Below, piece after piece: positions 53,278 to 61,047 of a stretch of DNA of 64,000 nt. Under the pieces are notes generated by a model that made no database searches, was not told where the DNA came from, and worked only from the letters and a program-made list of their open reading frames with translations. A program made the translations under genes and the position numbers. Position 1 is the first letter of the stretch, and each line of letters begins with the position of its first letter. This stretch comes from Anabaena azotica FACHB-119. Lineage in GTDB: Bacteria; Cyanobacteriota; Cyanobacteriia; Cyanobacteriales; Nostocaceae. The stretch is taken from positions 1-64,000 of the forward strand of contig NZ_JACJSG010000047.1 of NCBI RefSeq assembly GCF_014697625.1, written 5' to 3'.

Positions 53278-54441
53278 TTACAGCCTGACATCACGAGCTT
53301 CTTTAAAAGCCTGGGAAATAGCATAGAATGCTTGTTTACGTTGCAAATTCTGGTCAAAGGGAAGGGGACGTAGATAGTTTTGGTATTGAGGATTGTTTTT
53401 ATATATTTGTGGCATCCACTCAGGCTGACGTATCCAGGTGTGGCGATCTGTGATGCCCCATGTAATTATGGTATCGACTCCACCAGCAAAGCACAGATCA
53501 AGAAATCTTTTATAACCGTCGGCTACCATTTGATCTAGTTGTGCCAGAGTCGCTGGAAAAGGCGTATCAATAATAATATCCAACTCTGTGATTACTGGTT
53601 TAACTCCCATATCTTTCAACCGTTGTAAGACATTACTAAATCCTGTGGCATCGAAAGGATAGGCAGTGGAAAACCATAAATGGGACTGAAAACCAGCCCA
53701 GTCAATTTTGACTCCATTATTTTTTAAATATTCTATGGTCTTGAGAAATTGTTGAGCTTTCCAACCGCCATTCTCAATCCCAAATTCGTTAAGGCATAGT
53801 TTTTTATTGGGATCGACGCTAGCCGCAAGTAAAAATAAGTCTCGCAATACTTCTGGCTTGAACCCTCTCTGTATACCATAAGGGTTATCAGTTTCTTCTG
53901 GACTGTTAGCTATGACTTCGTTGGCAACGTCCCAAGACTTGAGAACAGTGCTGTTGCGATAATGCCCCATAACGCCTCTGACATGGCGTTCAAATATTGA
54001 AAAACTAGAGGGGGTAGGGGGATAGGGAACCCAATCAGGTCTTGCTGTATGCCAGACAAGGGTATGACCGTGCATGGCCATATTATTGTTTTGGCAGAAT
54101 TTGGCGATCGCATCTGCGGCTGTAAAAGTAAAGACTCCTGGCTGGGGTTCCGTGGCTGACCATTTTAATTCCCCATTGGGTGTGGCGATGGAACATTCAC
54201 GGGCTAATAAATTGGCGTAGTCTGCTTCTTTTTGTAAAGCATCTCCAGCAATTGCTGCGCCATAACGCATTCCTTTTGCAGCTGCTAATTGTCGTAGGGG
54301 TGTAGTGGAAATTTCATAGTTGGCAAAGGCCGCATTTTCCCTATCATGATCTCCCTTATCTCGGTGTAAAAATCCCATTGCCAGTAAGGTAGATAGGGTG
54401 GTGTATCCGGCTCTCTTTAAAAATTTTCTTCTTTGGGACAT
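53278..54441 (-). CDS. GH10 family endo-1,4-beta-xylanase, Tat-type export signal
   Basis: The 387-residue enzyme starts MSQRRKFLKRAGYTTLSTLL, a signal with a twin-arginine-like SQRRKFLK motif. The GH10 barrel follows, with WSATEPQPGVFTFTAAD, GHTLVWHTARPDWV, the acid/base glutamate E175 in SWDVANEVI and the nucleophile E286 in PVITELDII. It cuts beta-1,4-xylan or related beta-linked chains outside the cytoplasm. Its place next to an exopolysaccharide locus suggests trimming or release of the self-made polymer rather than plant-xylan use; this is inference. It is convergent with the sugar transferase gene. Confidence 0.92.
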   Translation of the reverse strand: MSQRRKFLKRAGYTTLSTLLAMGFLHRDKGDHDRENAAFANYEISTTPLRQLAAAKGMRYGAAIAGDALQKEADYANLLARECSIATPNGELKWSATEPQPGVFTFTAADAIAKFCQNNNMAMHGHTLVWHTARPDWVPYPPTPSSFSIFERHVRGVMGHYRNSTVLKSWDVANEVIANSPEETDNPYGIQRGFKPEVLRDLFLLAASVDPNKKLCLNEFGIENGGWKAQQFLKTIEYLKNNGVKIDWAGFQSHLWFSTAYPFDATGFSNVLQRLKDMGVKPVITELDIIIDTPFPATLAQLDQMVADGYKRFLDLCFAGGVDTIITWGITDRHTWIRQPEWMPQIYKNNPQYQNYLRPLPFDQNLQRKQAFYAISQAFKEARDVRL

Positions 54442-54637
54442 ACATGTACCTAATTGTAAATACAGGCTTTACTATATTGCCCATTAAAACTTAAAACTAT
54501 TAAGAGTAAATATACGGAGAAAAGAACTAGTTAATCAGGCAAATATAGTATTTTAAATTTTTGCGAAAACAAGATGACAAAGATTGTAGCTATTGATATT
54601 GATGGATCAAATACTACTCCTTGACTAAGGAGACTCT

Positions 54638-56632
54638 ATGTCATTGCAATCTGGATTGGATGCCTTTAAAACAGGGCGTTATCAAGAGGCAGTTCAATTA
54701 TTAGAACAGTTCTGCCGCAATTGTGCTGATCAAAATTCGTCAGATTATCTTTCCGCGCAAATGTGGCTGATGAAAGCGTATCAAGGTGCAGGCGAACCAG
54801 ACAAAGCTGCGATTATGTGTCAAAAGCTGATGATGAGCCAAAACCCAGAGGTACGGAGTTGGGCAGAAACAGCGCGTCAAACTTTACCCCAAAATCTTCA
54901 TAATCAGTCTAGCACGATTCAAAAAGCTGGACGTGCAGCTACGACTGGTGTGAAATTAGCGATGGGGGGTGTTGGTGGTAGTTTGGTATTAGCCTCTGGT
55001 GTCACCATGACCTTGCTGTTTGGCATGGTGTTGGCTTTAGGTTTGAGCTTGGTATTTATTTTAGGTAGCGACGATCCACTCCAAGGACTGGCGATCGCAA
55101 TTGGTATTACCCTAGCTTTTAATATCCTCGCTTTTTTCTTGTCTCCCTTCCTGATGGACTTAACCCAAAGCTGGCTTTACCAAACTCGCTGGGTAGAGTT
55201 AGCAGAGGTAGAAAGCTATAGTCCTGAGACAGCCAGAGTTATTCGTCAAGTCTGTCAGCAAAAAAACCTGAAAATTCCCCGCCTGGGTATCATCAACGAC
55301 CAAAACCCCACAGCTTTTACCTACGGTTCCTTACCCAATAGCGCCCGCTTGGTCGTCAGTCAGGGGCTTTTCACTTACCTAGATGATGATGAAATTGCTA
55401 CCGTCTACGCCCATGAACTAGGACACATCGTCCATTGGGACTTTGCAGTGATGACGATCGCATCTACCCTAGTGCAGATTTGCTACTTAATTTACAGCAC
55501 AGCCAGAAGATTGGGACGTGGCGGTGGTGATAGCAAAATCAAAGATGCAATGCAAACAGCCGCCTTGGTGGCCTATATCTTCTACATCCTGGGGACTTAC
55601 CTACTCCTGTATCTCTCCCGTACTAGAGAATACTTTGCTGACCACTTCGCCGCAGAAAGCACAGGAAACCCCAATGGCTTATCCCGCGCCTTAGTCAAGA
55701 TTGCCTATGGGATTTTAGAGGAAGGTTCACGGTCACAGGAACCCAGCCGTTTAATTGAAGGAACAAGGGCTTTAGGTATCTATGACCCGAAAGCCGCCGC
55801 ATCCACAGGAACCGCCTACCGTATAGCCTCAGATACCCAAAAAATTGGTCGCGTCTTTTTGTGGGATATTTTTAACCCCTGGGGTTGGTGGATGGAGTTA
55901 AATTCGACTCACCCCCTGACTGGTAAACGAGTCCGCGCCCTCAGCACCTACGCCGAACAGCTAGGTTTACCAACTGAGTTTGACATGGGACGAGTTATTG
56001 GCGAAGGTAAAAGCCTAAGTAAGAGTAAGCTTTACGGTAACTTCTTATTAGATGTGGTGCTGTATGGGGCAGAAACCATCGGTTTATTAGCAGGTTTGGT
56101 TGTTGCTACCATTTTGTGGACAAGCACTCAAAACTCAGCTTGGTCTATTGCTGCGCCATTCATTGGTTTAGGGATCGGAATTGTCATCAAAGCTTTGGTG
56201 ATGTTCCCCAACTATCAACAAGCCCCAGCAACCGACGTTCTCACCCTCATGTCAGACCCCTACGCCAGCCCATTACGTGGACAACCCGCCAAACTGGAAG
56301 GTCTATTAATTGGTCGTGGTGATGCAGGTTATAAATTTGGTTCTGATTTGAAAATTCAAGACCGTAGTGGAATGCTGTATTTACACTACGCCTCCCGTTT
56401 TGGCCCCATCGGTAATTTCTTATTTGGGATGAACCGAGTACAAAGTTTGCTTGGTCAACAAGTAGGGGCTGTGGGTTGGTTCCGTCGGGGTGTTGCGCCT
56501 TGGATGGACTTGATTCAACTGCAAAGTGAAAACGGGACTATTGTCAATAGTTACCATCGTTTCTGGTCATTTATCCTGGGTGGTGGATTTATCATTGCAG
56601 GAATTGTTGTGAGTGTGTTATTGAGCAGTTAA
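54638..56632 (+). CDS. TPR-containing M48 family membrane metalloprotease (HtpX-like)
   Basis: The 664-residue protein has an N-terminal TPR-like region (about 1-85, LQSGLDAFKTGRYQEAVQLL), two membrane helices (about 112-142 and 150-172) and the M48 zinc protease core: H259-E260-H263 in YAHELGHIVHWD, and the third ligand region TREYFADHFAAE. More helices and a C-terminal soluble segment plus a final helix follow (FILGGGFIIAGIVVSVLL). M48 enzymes degrade damaged membrane proteins. The N-terminal TPR and the long C-terminal extension beyond HtpX are typical of cyanobacterial members. A GGAG site lies upstream of the ATG. Confidence 0.92.
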   Translation: MSLQSGLDAFKTGRYQEAVQLLEQFCRNCADQNSSDYLSAQMWLMKAYQGAGEPDKAAIMCQKLMMSQNPEVRSWAETARQTLPQNLHNQSSTIQKAGRAATTGVKLAMGGVGGSLVLASGVTMTLLFGMVLALGLSLVFILGSDDPLQGLAIAIGITLAFNILAFFLSPFLMDLTQSWLYQTRWVELAEVESYSPETARVIRQVCQQKNLKIPRLGIINDQNPTAFTYGSLPNSARLVVSQGLFTYLDDDEIATVYAHELGHIVHWDFAVMTIASTLVQICYLIYSTARRLGRGGGDSKIKDAMQTAALVAYIFYILGTYLLLYLSRTREYFADHFAAESTGNPNGLSRALVKIAYGILEEGSRSQEPSRLIEGTRALGIYDPKAAASTGTAYRIASDTQKIGRVFLWDIFNPWGWWMELNSTHPLTGKRVRALSTYAEQLGLPTEFDMGRVIGEGKSLSKSKLYGNFLLDVVLYGAETIGLLAGLVVATILWTSTQNSAWSIAAPFIGLGIGIVIKALVMFPNYQQAPATDVLTLMSDPYASPLRGQPAKLEGLLIGRGDAGYKFGSDLKIQDRSGMLYLHYASRFGPIGNFLFGMNRVQSLLGQQVGAVGWFRRGVAPWMDLIQLQSENGTIVNSYHRFWSFILGGGFIIAGIVVSVLLSS

Positions 56633-56662
56633 TTGTGAGATTTCTGATTTGCTGTTGATTTC

Positions 56663-56690
56663 TAGGGCGGTTAACAACTGCCCTATTTTT
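56663..56690 (+). terminator. Rho-independent terminator after the M48 protease gene
   Basis: The outer stem TAGGGC / GCCCTA and inner GTT / AAC enclose a small loop, followed by TTTTTATG. It lies about 30 nt after the stop codon. Confidence 0.75.
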
Positions 56691-56701
56691 ATGTTTTTGT
56701 T

Positions 56702-56834
56702 GTAGAGACGTTGTATGCAAATTTTTATGTTTCGCGGTAGAGACGTTGTATGCAAATTTTTATGTTTCGCGGTAGAGACGTTGTATGCAAATTTTTATGT
56801 TTCGCGGTAGAGACGTTGCATGCAACGTCTCTAC
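56702..56834. repeat. Four 35-bp direct repeats ending in a perfect 28-bp palindrome
   Basis: Units start at 56702, 56737, 56772 and 56807, each beginning GTAGAGACGTTG. The first three are identical through GTATGCAAATTTTTATGTTT. The last becomes a perfect palindrome (56807-56834, GTAGAGACGTTGCA meeting its complement). The rest of the 367-bp gap holds the terminator and a small dispersed repeat with AGCGTTGCGAAGC near 56922-56936. No gene is seen. Confidence 0.85.
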
Positions 56835-56999
56835 ATAATCGGCTACTTATAGCGGTTTTCAAGTCAGTGAGGTACAGAAAAAATAATTGAACGCAGATGT
56901 TGGCGCAGACTTCCCGTTCACGGTAGCGTTGCGAAGCAAAGGGTACGCAGATGAATCTGTATTTTATCCGGTTGCAATCCGCTATATAACTGACAACTG

Positions 57000-59600
57000 T
57001 TAAAGTCGGGGATCTACGGGTTCACTTTCTAACGCCAAAATCCCAAACACACATTCATGGACACGGCGTAATGGCGCATGGGCGACAAATCTCTCTAGTG
57101 CTTCCACACCCAAGGCGAACTCTCGCATGGCTAAGGAACGTTTCAAGGATAACCCCCGTTGACGCAGACGTTGCAAGTTTTCTGGGGCTGAATATTCAGG
57201 GCCGTAGATAATTCGTAAATATTCCTGTCCGCGACACTTAACCGCAGGTTGTACAATACCCCGGTTTCCTTTGACGATGAATTGCATGGGTTTGACAACC
57301 ATACCCTCACCACCAACTTTCGTCAATTCCTCCCACCAATGCACCCCTTCTGCTTGGCTGCTGGGGTCGGTTAAATCTATGACTTTGTAAGCGGTGGGTA
57401 GAAGTAAAGCTGGGTCTGACTGGCAGATTTGGGCTACTTGTTCCATGTGCCAGCGATGGTCTTTATCGGTATGCACAGATCCCTCTGTTGCTAGGATATG
57501 AAAGGGGGCGAGTTTTAAATCTGCAATATCGTTAACAGTCCAGCAGTAGCGACGGTAAGCAGTGACGTATTGATTAGCCATCTCTGCACGTTGTTGGTAG
57601 TGAGTGAGTTGGGTGGGGAGATTAACACCGCGATCGCTTGCTTGTTGCAACAATTTTACAGCATCATTCAGCCCTATACTTGCTGCCACCCCTACAGGCG
57701 CATATTGCCCTCGTAACAACCCTTGCGCCTTCGCTAACCAAGGCATGAGTTCACAGTCTAAACATACCCAGTTTGTATCAAATTTATCCCAAAAACCACT
57801 GGCGGTCAGGGCTGTATTCACCCGCGCTAATAGTTGCGTTTCGATTGCTGGTTCATCAAAGAACTTCCTCCCGGTGCGGGTGTAACAAATGCCGATACCT
57901 TCATCTACCACAGCAAAGCGTTTTTCAGCCGTGGCTACATCCCGACATATAACCACAATAGCCCGTGAACCCATGTGCTTTTCTTCGCAAACTACCTCAG
58001 TAATTCCTTGGTTTTGGTAGTAGGCGAAGGCTTGGGTTGGATGTTCTAAGTATCCAGGGGCTGAGGATGTCTCCACAGGCGACATGGTGGGAGGTAGGTA
58101 AATCAGCCATTTGGGATTTGCGGCGAAACGGCTGATAATTTCTAAAGCGGCGATCGCATTTTCTTCCCTAATAGTTATATTTGGTTGCAGTTTGGTATTG
58201 ATGATGCGCTTACCCAACACATCCTCAATATTGAGAACATCATCAAATTCCTGCTGTGATGTGCGGTTGAAGCTATTTTCCACCAAAGGTTTCGCAGGTT
58301 CGCAGTAGACACGCGCCGCCGGGACACTCACCAATTCTTTTTCAGGATAACGCAGGGCGGTAAGTTTGCCACCAAACACACAACCTGTATCAATATCAAT
58401 AGTATTATTCAACCATTCCGCCTCCGGGACGGGGGTATGTCCGTAAACTACCAGCGCCTCACCCCGATAATCTCCCGCCCAATTATAACGGACTGGTAAG
58501 CCAAACTCGTCAATTTCTCCCGTACTTTCACCATATAGGGCAAATTCCCGCACTGCACCAGAACCCCGTCCCTGCATTTCCTGCTTCATACCTGCGTGCG
58601 CTACTACCAAGCGCCCATCATCAAGTAGGTAGTGGCTGACAAGGGAATCTAAAAATTGTGTGAGTTCTTGGGTAAATGGTTCACGGACATCTTCTGGTAA
58701 AGCAGCAATTTCCTCAAGGGTTTGCTGTAACCCATGATTTACCTTGACATTTTTACCTCGTAGTTTCCGCAATAGCTTGTTTTCATGATTACCAGGGACA
58801 CAGATAGCTGTCCCGGCTGTCACCATGTTTCGTACAAGTTTAACTGTATCAAGGATACGTGTACCTCTGTCTACTAAATCACCAAGGAAAACAGCTTTAC
58901 GTCCTTGTGGATGGCAATAAGTAGGAGCATCCCAGACTATATATTCTACCCCTCTGCCCCCCTGCTCCTCTGCTCCTCTGCTTTTTTCGTAGCCTAATGT
59001 TTGCAATAGGGTTTCTAGTTCATCACAGCAGCCGTGGATATCGCCGATGATGTCAAAGGGGCCGTGTTCGTGTTTTTTGTTGTTCCATAGGGGTTGAACT
59101 TCGATTTCTACATTGGTAATTTCTTCTGGTGATTTTAAGGTGTAAACGTAGCGGAAACCTTCTTTTTCTAAACCACGCAGGGAACGCCGCAACATTTGGG
59201 TGTGACGACGAATTACATGGGGGCCGAATTGGCGGTCTTCCCTCTGTTGGTTTCGTTCATGACATAATTCTTCTGATAGGTCAAAAACTATCGCCACCGC
59301 AAAGCAATGATACTGTTTCGCCATTTGCAATAAGGTCTTGCGGTCTTCTGGTTGGACATTGGTAGCATCTATCACTGTCAACTTACCTGCGGCTAGGCGC
59401 TTGGCTGTAATGTAGTGGAGAACATCGAAAGCATCCCCAGAAGCAGACTGATTATTTTCATCGTTGGAAACCAACCCGCGACAAAAATCAGAAGATATCA
59501 CTTCAAATGGTTGAAAGTGTTGACGCGCAAATGTCGATTTACCTGCGCCAGAAGCACCGATAAGGACAACTAGGGAAAGTTCAGGAATAGTGATTTTCAT
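57000..59600 (-). CDS. pnkp: Bacterial polynucleotide kinase-phosphatase / RNA repair enzyme (Pnkp)
   Basis: The 866-residue protein has the three Pnkp modules. The kinase has the P-loop VLIGASGAGKS (about residues 12-22) and TVIDATNVQPEDR. The calcineurin-like 2',3'-phosphatase (about 180-430) has DIIGDIHGCCDELE, KAVFLGDLVDRG and CVPGNHENKL. The C-terminal adenylyltransferase/ligase-like module (about 490-866) has the lysine motif EEKHMGSRA and EGMVVKPMQF. Pnkp heals and, with Hen1, seals cleaved RNA such as toxin-cut tRNA. Hen1 is encoded upstream on the same strand, with a small kinase gene and a Thg1-like gene between. The length is full. Confidence 0.95.
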   Translation of the reverse strand: MKITIPELSLVVLIGASGAGKSTFARQHFQPFEVISSDFCRGLVSNDENNQSASGDAFDVLHYITAKRLAAGKLTVIDATNVQPEDRKTLLQMAKQYHCFAVAIVFDLSEELCHERNQQREDRQFGPHVIRRHTQMLRRSLRGLEKEGFRYVYTLKSPEEITNVEIEVQPLWNNKKHEHGPFDIIGDIHGCCDELETLLQTLGYEKSRGAEEQGGRGVEYIVWDAPTYCHPQGRKAVFLGDLVDRGTRILDTVKLVRNMVTAGTAICVPGNHENKLLRKLRGKNVKVNHGLQQTLEEIAALPEDVREPFTQELTQFLDSLVSHYLLDDGRLVVAHAGMKQEMQGRGSGAVREFALYGESTGEIDEFGLPVRYNWAGDYRGEALVVYGHTPVPEAEWLNNTIDIDTGCVFGGKLTALRYPEKELVSVPAARVYCEPAKPLVENSFNRTSQQEFDDVLNIEDVLGKRIINTKLQPNITIREENAIAALEIISRFAANPKWLIYLPPTMSPVETSSAPGYLEHPTQAFAYYQNQGITEVVCEEKHMGSRAIVVICRDVATAEKRFAVVDEGIGICYTRTGRKFFDEPAIETQLLARVNTALTASGFWDKFDTNWVCLDCELMPWLAKAQGLLRGQYAPVGVAASIGLNDAVKLLQQASDRGVNLPTQLTHYQQRAEMANQYVTAYRRYCWTVNDIADLKLAPFHILATEGSVHTDKDHRWHMEQVAQICQSDPALLLPTAYKVIDLTDPSSQAEGVHWWEELTKVGGEGMVVKPMQFIVKGNRGIVQPAVKCRGQEYLRIIYGPEYSAPENLQRLRQRGLSLKRSLAMREFALGVEALERFVAHAPLRRVHECVFGILALESEPVDPRL

Positions 59601-59602
59601 AA

Positions 59603-59693
59603 TAATTGGTAATTGGTAATTGGTAATTGGTAATTGGTAATTGGTAATTGGTAATTGGTAATTGGTAATTGGTAATTGGTAATTGGTAATTGG
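59603..59693. repeat. Long heptamer tandem repeat (ATTGGTA, about 13 units)
   Basis: An uninterrupted run of about 13 ATTGGTA units fills almost the whole gap between the Thg1-like gene and pnkp. If the genes are cotranscribed, the message contains this run just upstream of the pnkp start. Confidence 0.9.
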
Positions 59694-60452
59694 TCAACAG
59701 TTAACTAATTCGGAAATAAATTGGCTGTATTCATCCTTCATGGGTAAATCTAAATTTCTTTTTATGCGTCGCCTGAATGCAGGAACAGTTTCACCTGTTA
59801 TGGGATTAAATCCTGGCTTTTGATATTCTTCCCAATACAGCCCGACACCTCGCTTTTGCCAATTAGGAAGTTGATTAAAATTAATTCCATGTTGAAATAA
59901 CATTTCATTTTTATCAGCTACAGATAATCCATTCATCATACTGGTTGCTTGGGTGGCGGTTTTACCATCACGACGTAAGCACCAATAACAATGAGCATTT
60001 AAAGCATTTCTGTGAGCGTCTTCATGTCGCCAACGAAAATAATTTACCACTTCTTCTATATTCGGAAGCTGAGAAATGCGACAGTCAAAGCAAGCAACAT
60101 CACCCAATAACAAAGAAAATTTAGCGCTTGCTTCCCCTGCTAAAACTGAGTTGAGTTTTCTAGTTTTGCGGTTAAAAGTAGTTTCGTTATAAGCAAAAAG
60201 CAAAGAGATTTCATCACTTTGAGTATAAGCATACTTAATATCGATGCCACAATTCATCAGATGCTCTATTGTTGTTAGCATCATGTCACGGAAGCGGATA
60301 TCGTAGGGAGATGCAAATTGATGTACTTCTTTGGTTAGGCGGGTAAAACTACGTCCATCTAACCTAGCGACTATGTAAAGCCCAGGAATTACACAATAAT
60401 CATGGGCTGTTTCAAATACCCGCATTCTACTATCTAATTCATCAAACTTCAT
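59694..60452 (-). CDS. Thg1-like protein, 3'-5' RNA polymerase
   Basis: I start at the internal ATG at 60452 (MKFDELDSRMRVFETAHDYC), which matches bacterial Thg1-like proteins; an upstream ATG at 60470 adds six residues. The metal-binding motifs are RLDGRSFTRLT (D32) and YAYTQSDEISLLF (D80, E81), with the conserved RKTRKLNSVLAGEASAKFS and HCYWCLRRDGKTATQATSMM. Thg1-like proteins add nucleotides to RNA 5' ends in the reverse direction, templated by the opposite strand, and in bacteria repair 5'-truncated tRNAs. It overlaps the kinase gene by 11 bp, so both are translated together. Confidence 0.93.
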   Translation of the reverse strand: MKFDELDSRMRVFETAHDYCVIPGLYIVARLDGRSFTRLTKEVHQFASPYDIRFRDMMLTTIEHLMNCGIDIKYAYTQSDEISLLFAYNETTFNRKTRKLNSVLAGEASAKFSLLLGDVACFDCRISQLPNIEEVVNYFRWRHEDAHRNALNAHCYWCLRRDGKTATQATSMMNGLSVADKNEMLFQHGINFNQLPNWQKRGVGLYWEEYQKPGFNPITGETVPAFRRRIKRNLDLPMKDEYSQFISELVNC

Positions 60453-60891
60453 GCTGCCATTCCTCAACAATAAATGAGTAATTTAACTTTGATTTAACTG
60501 TGTAAATTGCATCAAATCCTTCTGTCCAATTGGGAATAACTAACTTTTTATATGTTCCTATTAATCCTACAAGTGGTACAATTTGTTTAGGTGGTCTTTG
60601 ACTATTCCTTTGCTTGCATTGTTCTAAATCTGCTGGAAAATAATAAGCCATAACTCGAAATTTATGAGTTTTTGCTGGGATAATATAACGTTCTCTGTCT
60701 TCAACAGTAGGGTTAGTATTATCTACAACAAAAGGCTGTTTACCCTCTAAACAAGCTTGTAGAAAGATTTGCTCTCGATGACGAGTCTTAAGCATATCCA
60801 TATTAATGCGGATGTGGGTATTGAAAAAGTAATCTCGATAAAAAGTAGACTTACCTACACCCTGAATACCAATAAAGATAATGGCTTCCAT
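60442..60891 (-). CDS. Small P-loop polynucleotide kinase-like protein
   Basis: The 149-residue protein has the P-loop IFIGIQGVGKST (about residues 5-16), an acidic RINMDMLKTR region, PFVVDNTNPTVEDRERYI, and an arginine-rich lid with KQRNSQRPP. This is the pattern of AAA_33/T4 Pnk-type 5'-kinases and resembles the kinase part of Pnkp. It could phosphorylate 5'-hydroxyl RNA ends before nucleotide addition or sealing. It directly precedes and overlaps the Thg1-like gene, suggesting a two-step repair partnership; the substrate is inferred. Confidence 0.85.
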   Translation of the reverse strand: MEAIIFIGIQGVGKSTFYRDYFFNTHIRINMDMLKTRHREQIFLQACLEGKQPFVVDNTNPTVEDRERYIIPAKTHKFRVMAYYFPADLEQCKQRNSQRPPKQIVPLVGLIGTYKKLVIPNWTEGFDAIYTVKSKLNYSFIVEEWQHEV

Positions 60892-61047
60892 TGTTGAACA
60901 TTCGTGATGCGTAATTTGCTGGTAACATTAACTTAAATCTTGCACGTTCTTAATAAAATGGTGGTGGGCAATGCCCACCCTACGAAATAATCAGATTTCT
61001 AGTTTGTTATTTTATTGATAAAAAATTGTAGCAAGATGTAAGTTACT

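Noticed and set aside
54573-54623. A 16-codon frame MTKIVAIDIDGSNTTP before the M48 protease gene
   Set aside because: It resembles the start of a HAD-type phosphatase but ends at once; too short to support even a pseudogene call.
56702-56834. Possible CRISPR-like array
   Set aside because: The 35-bp units are directly joined with no variable spacers, and no cas genes are present.
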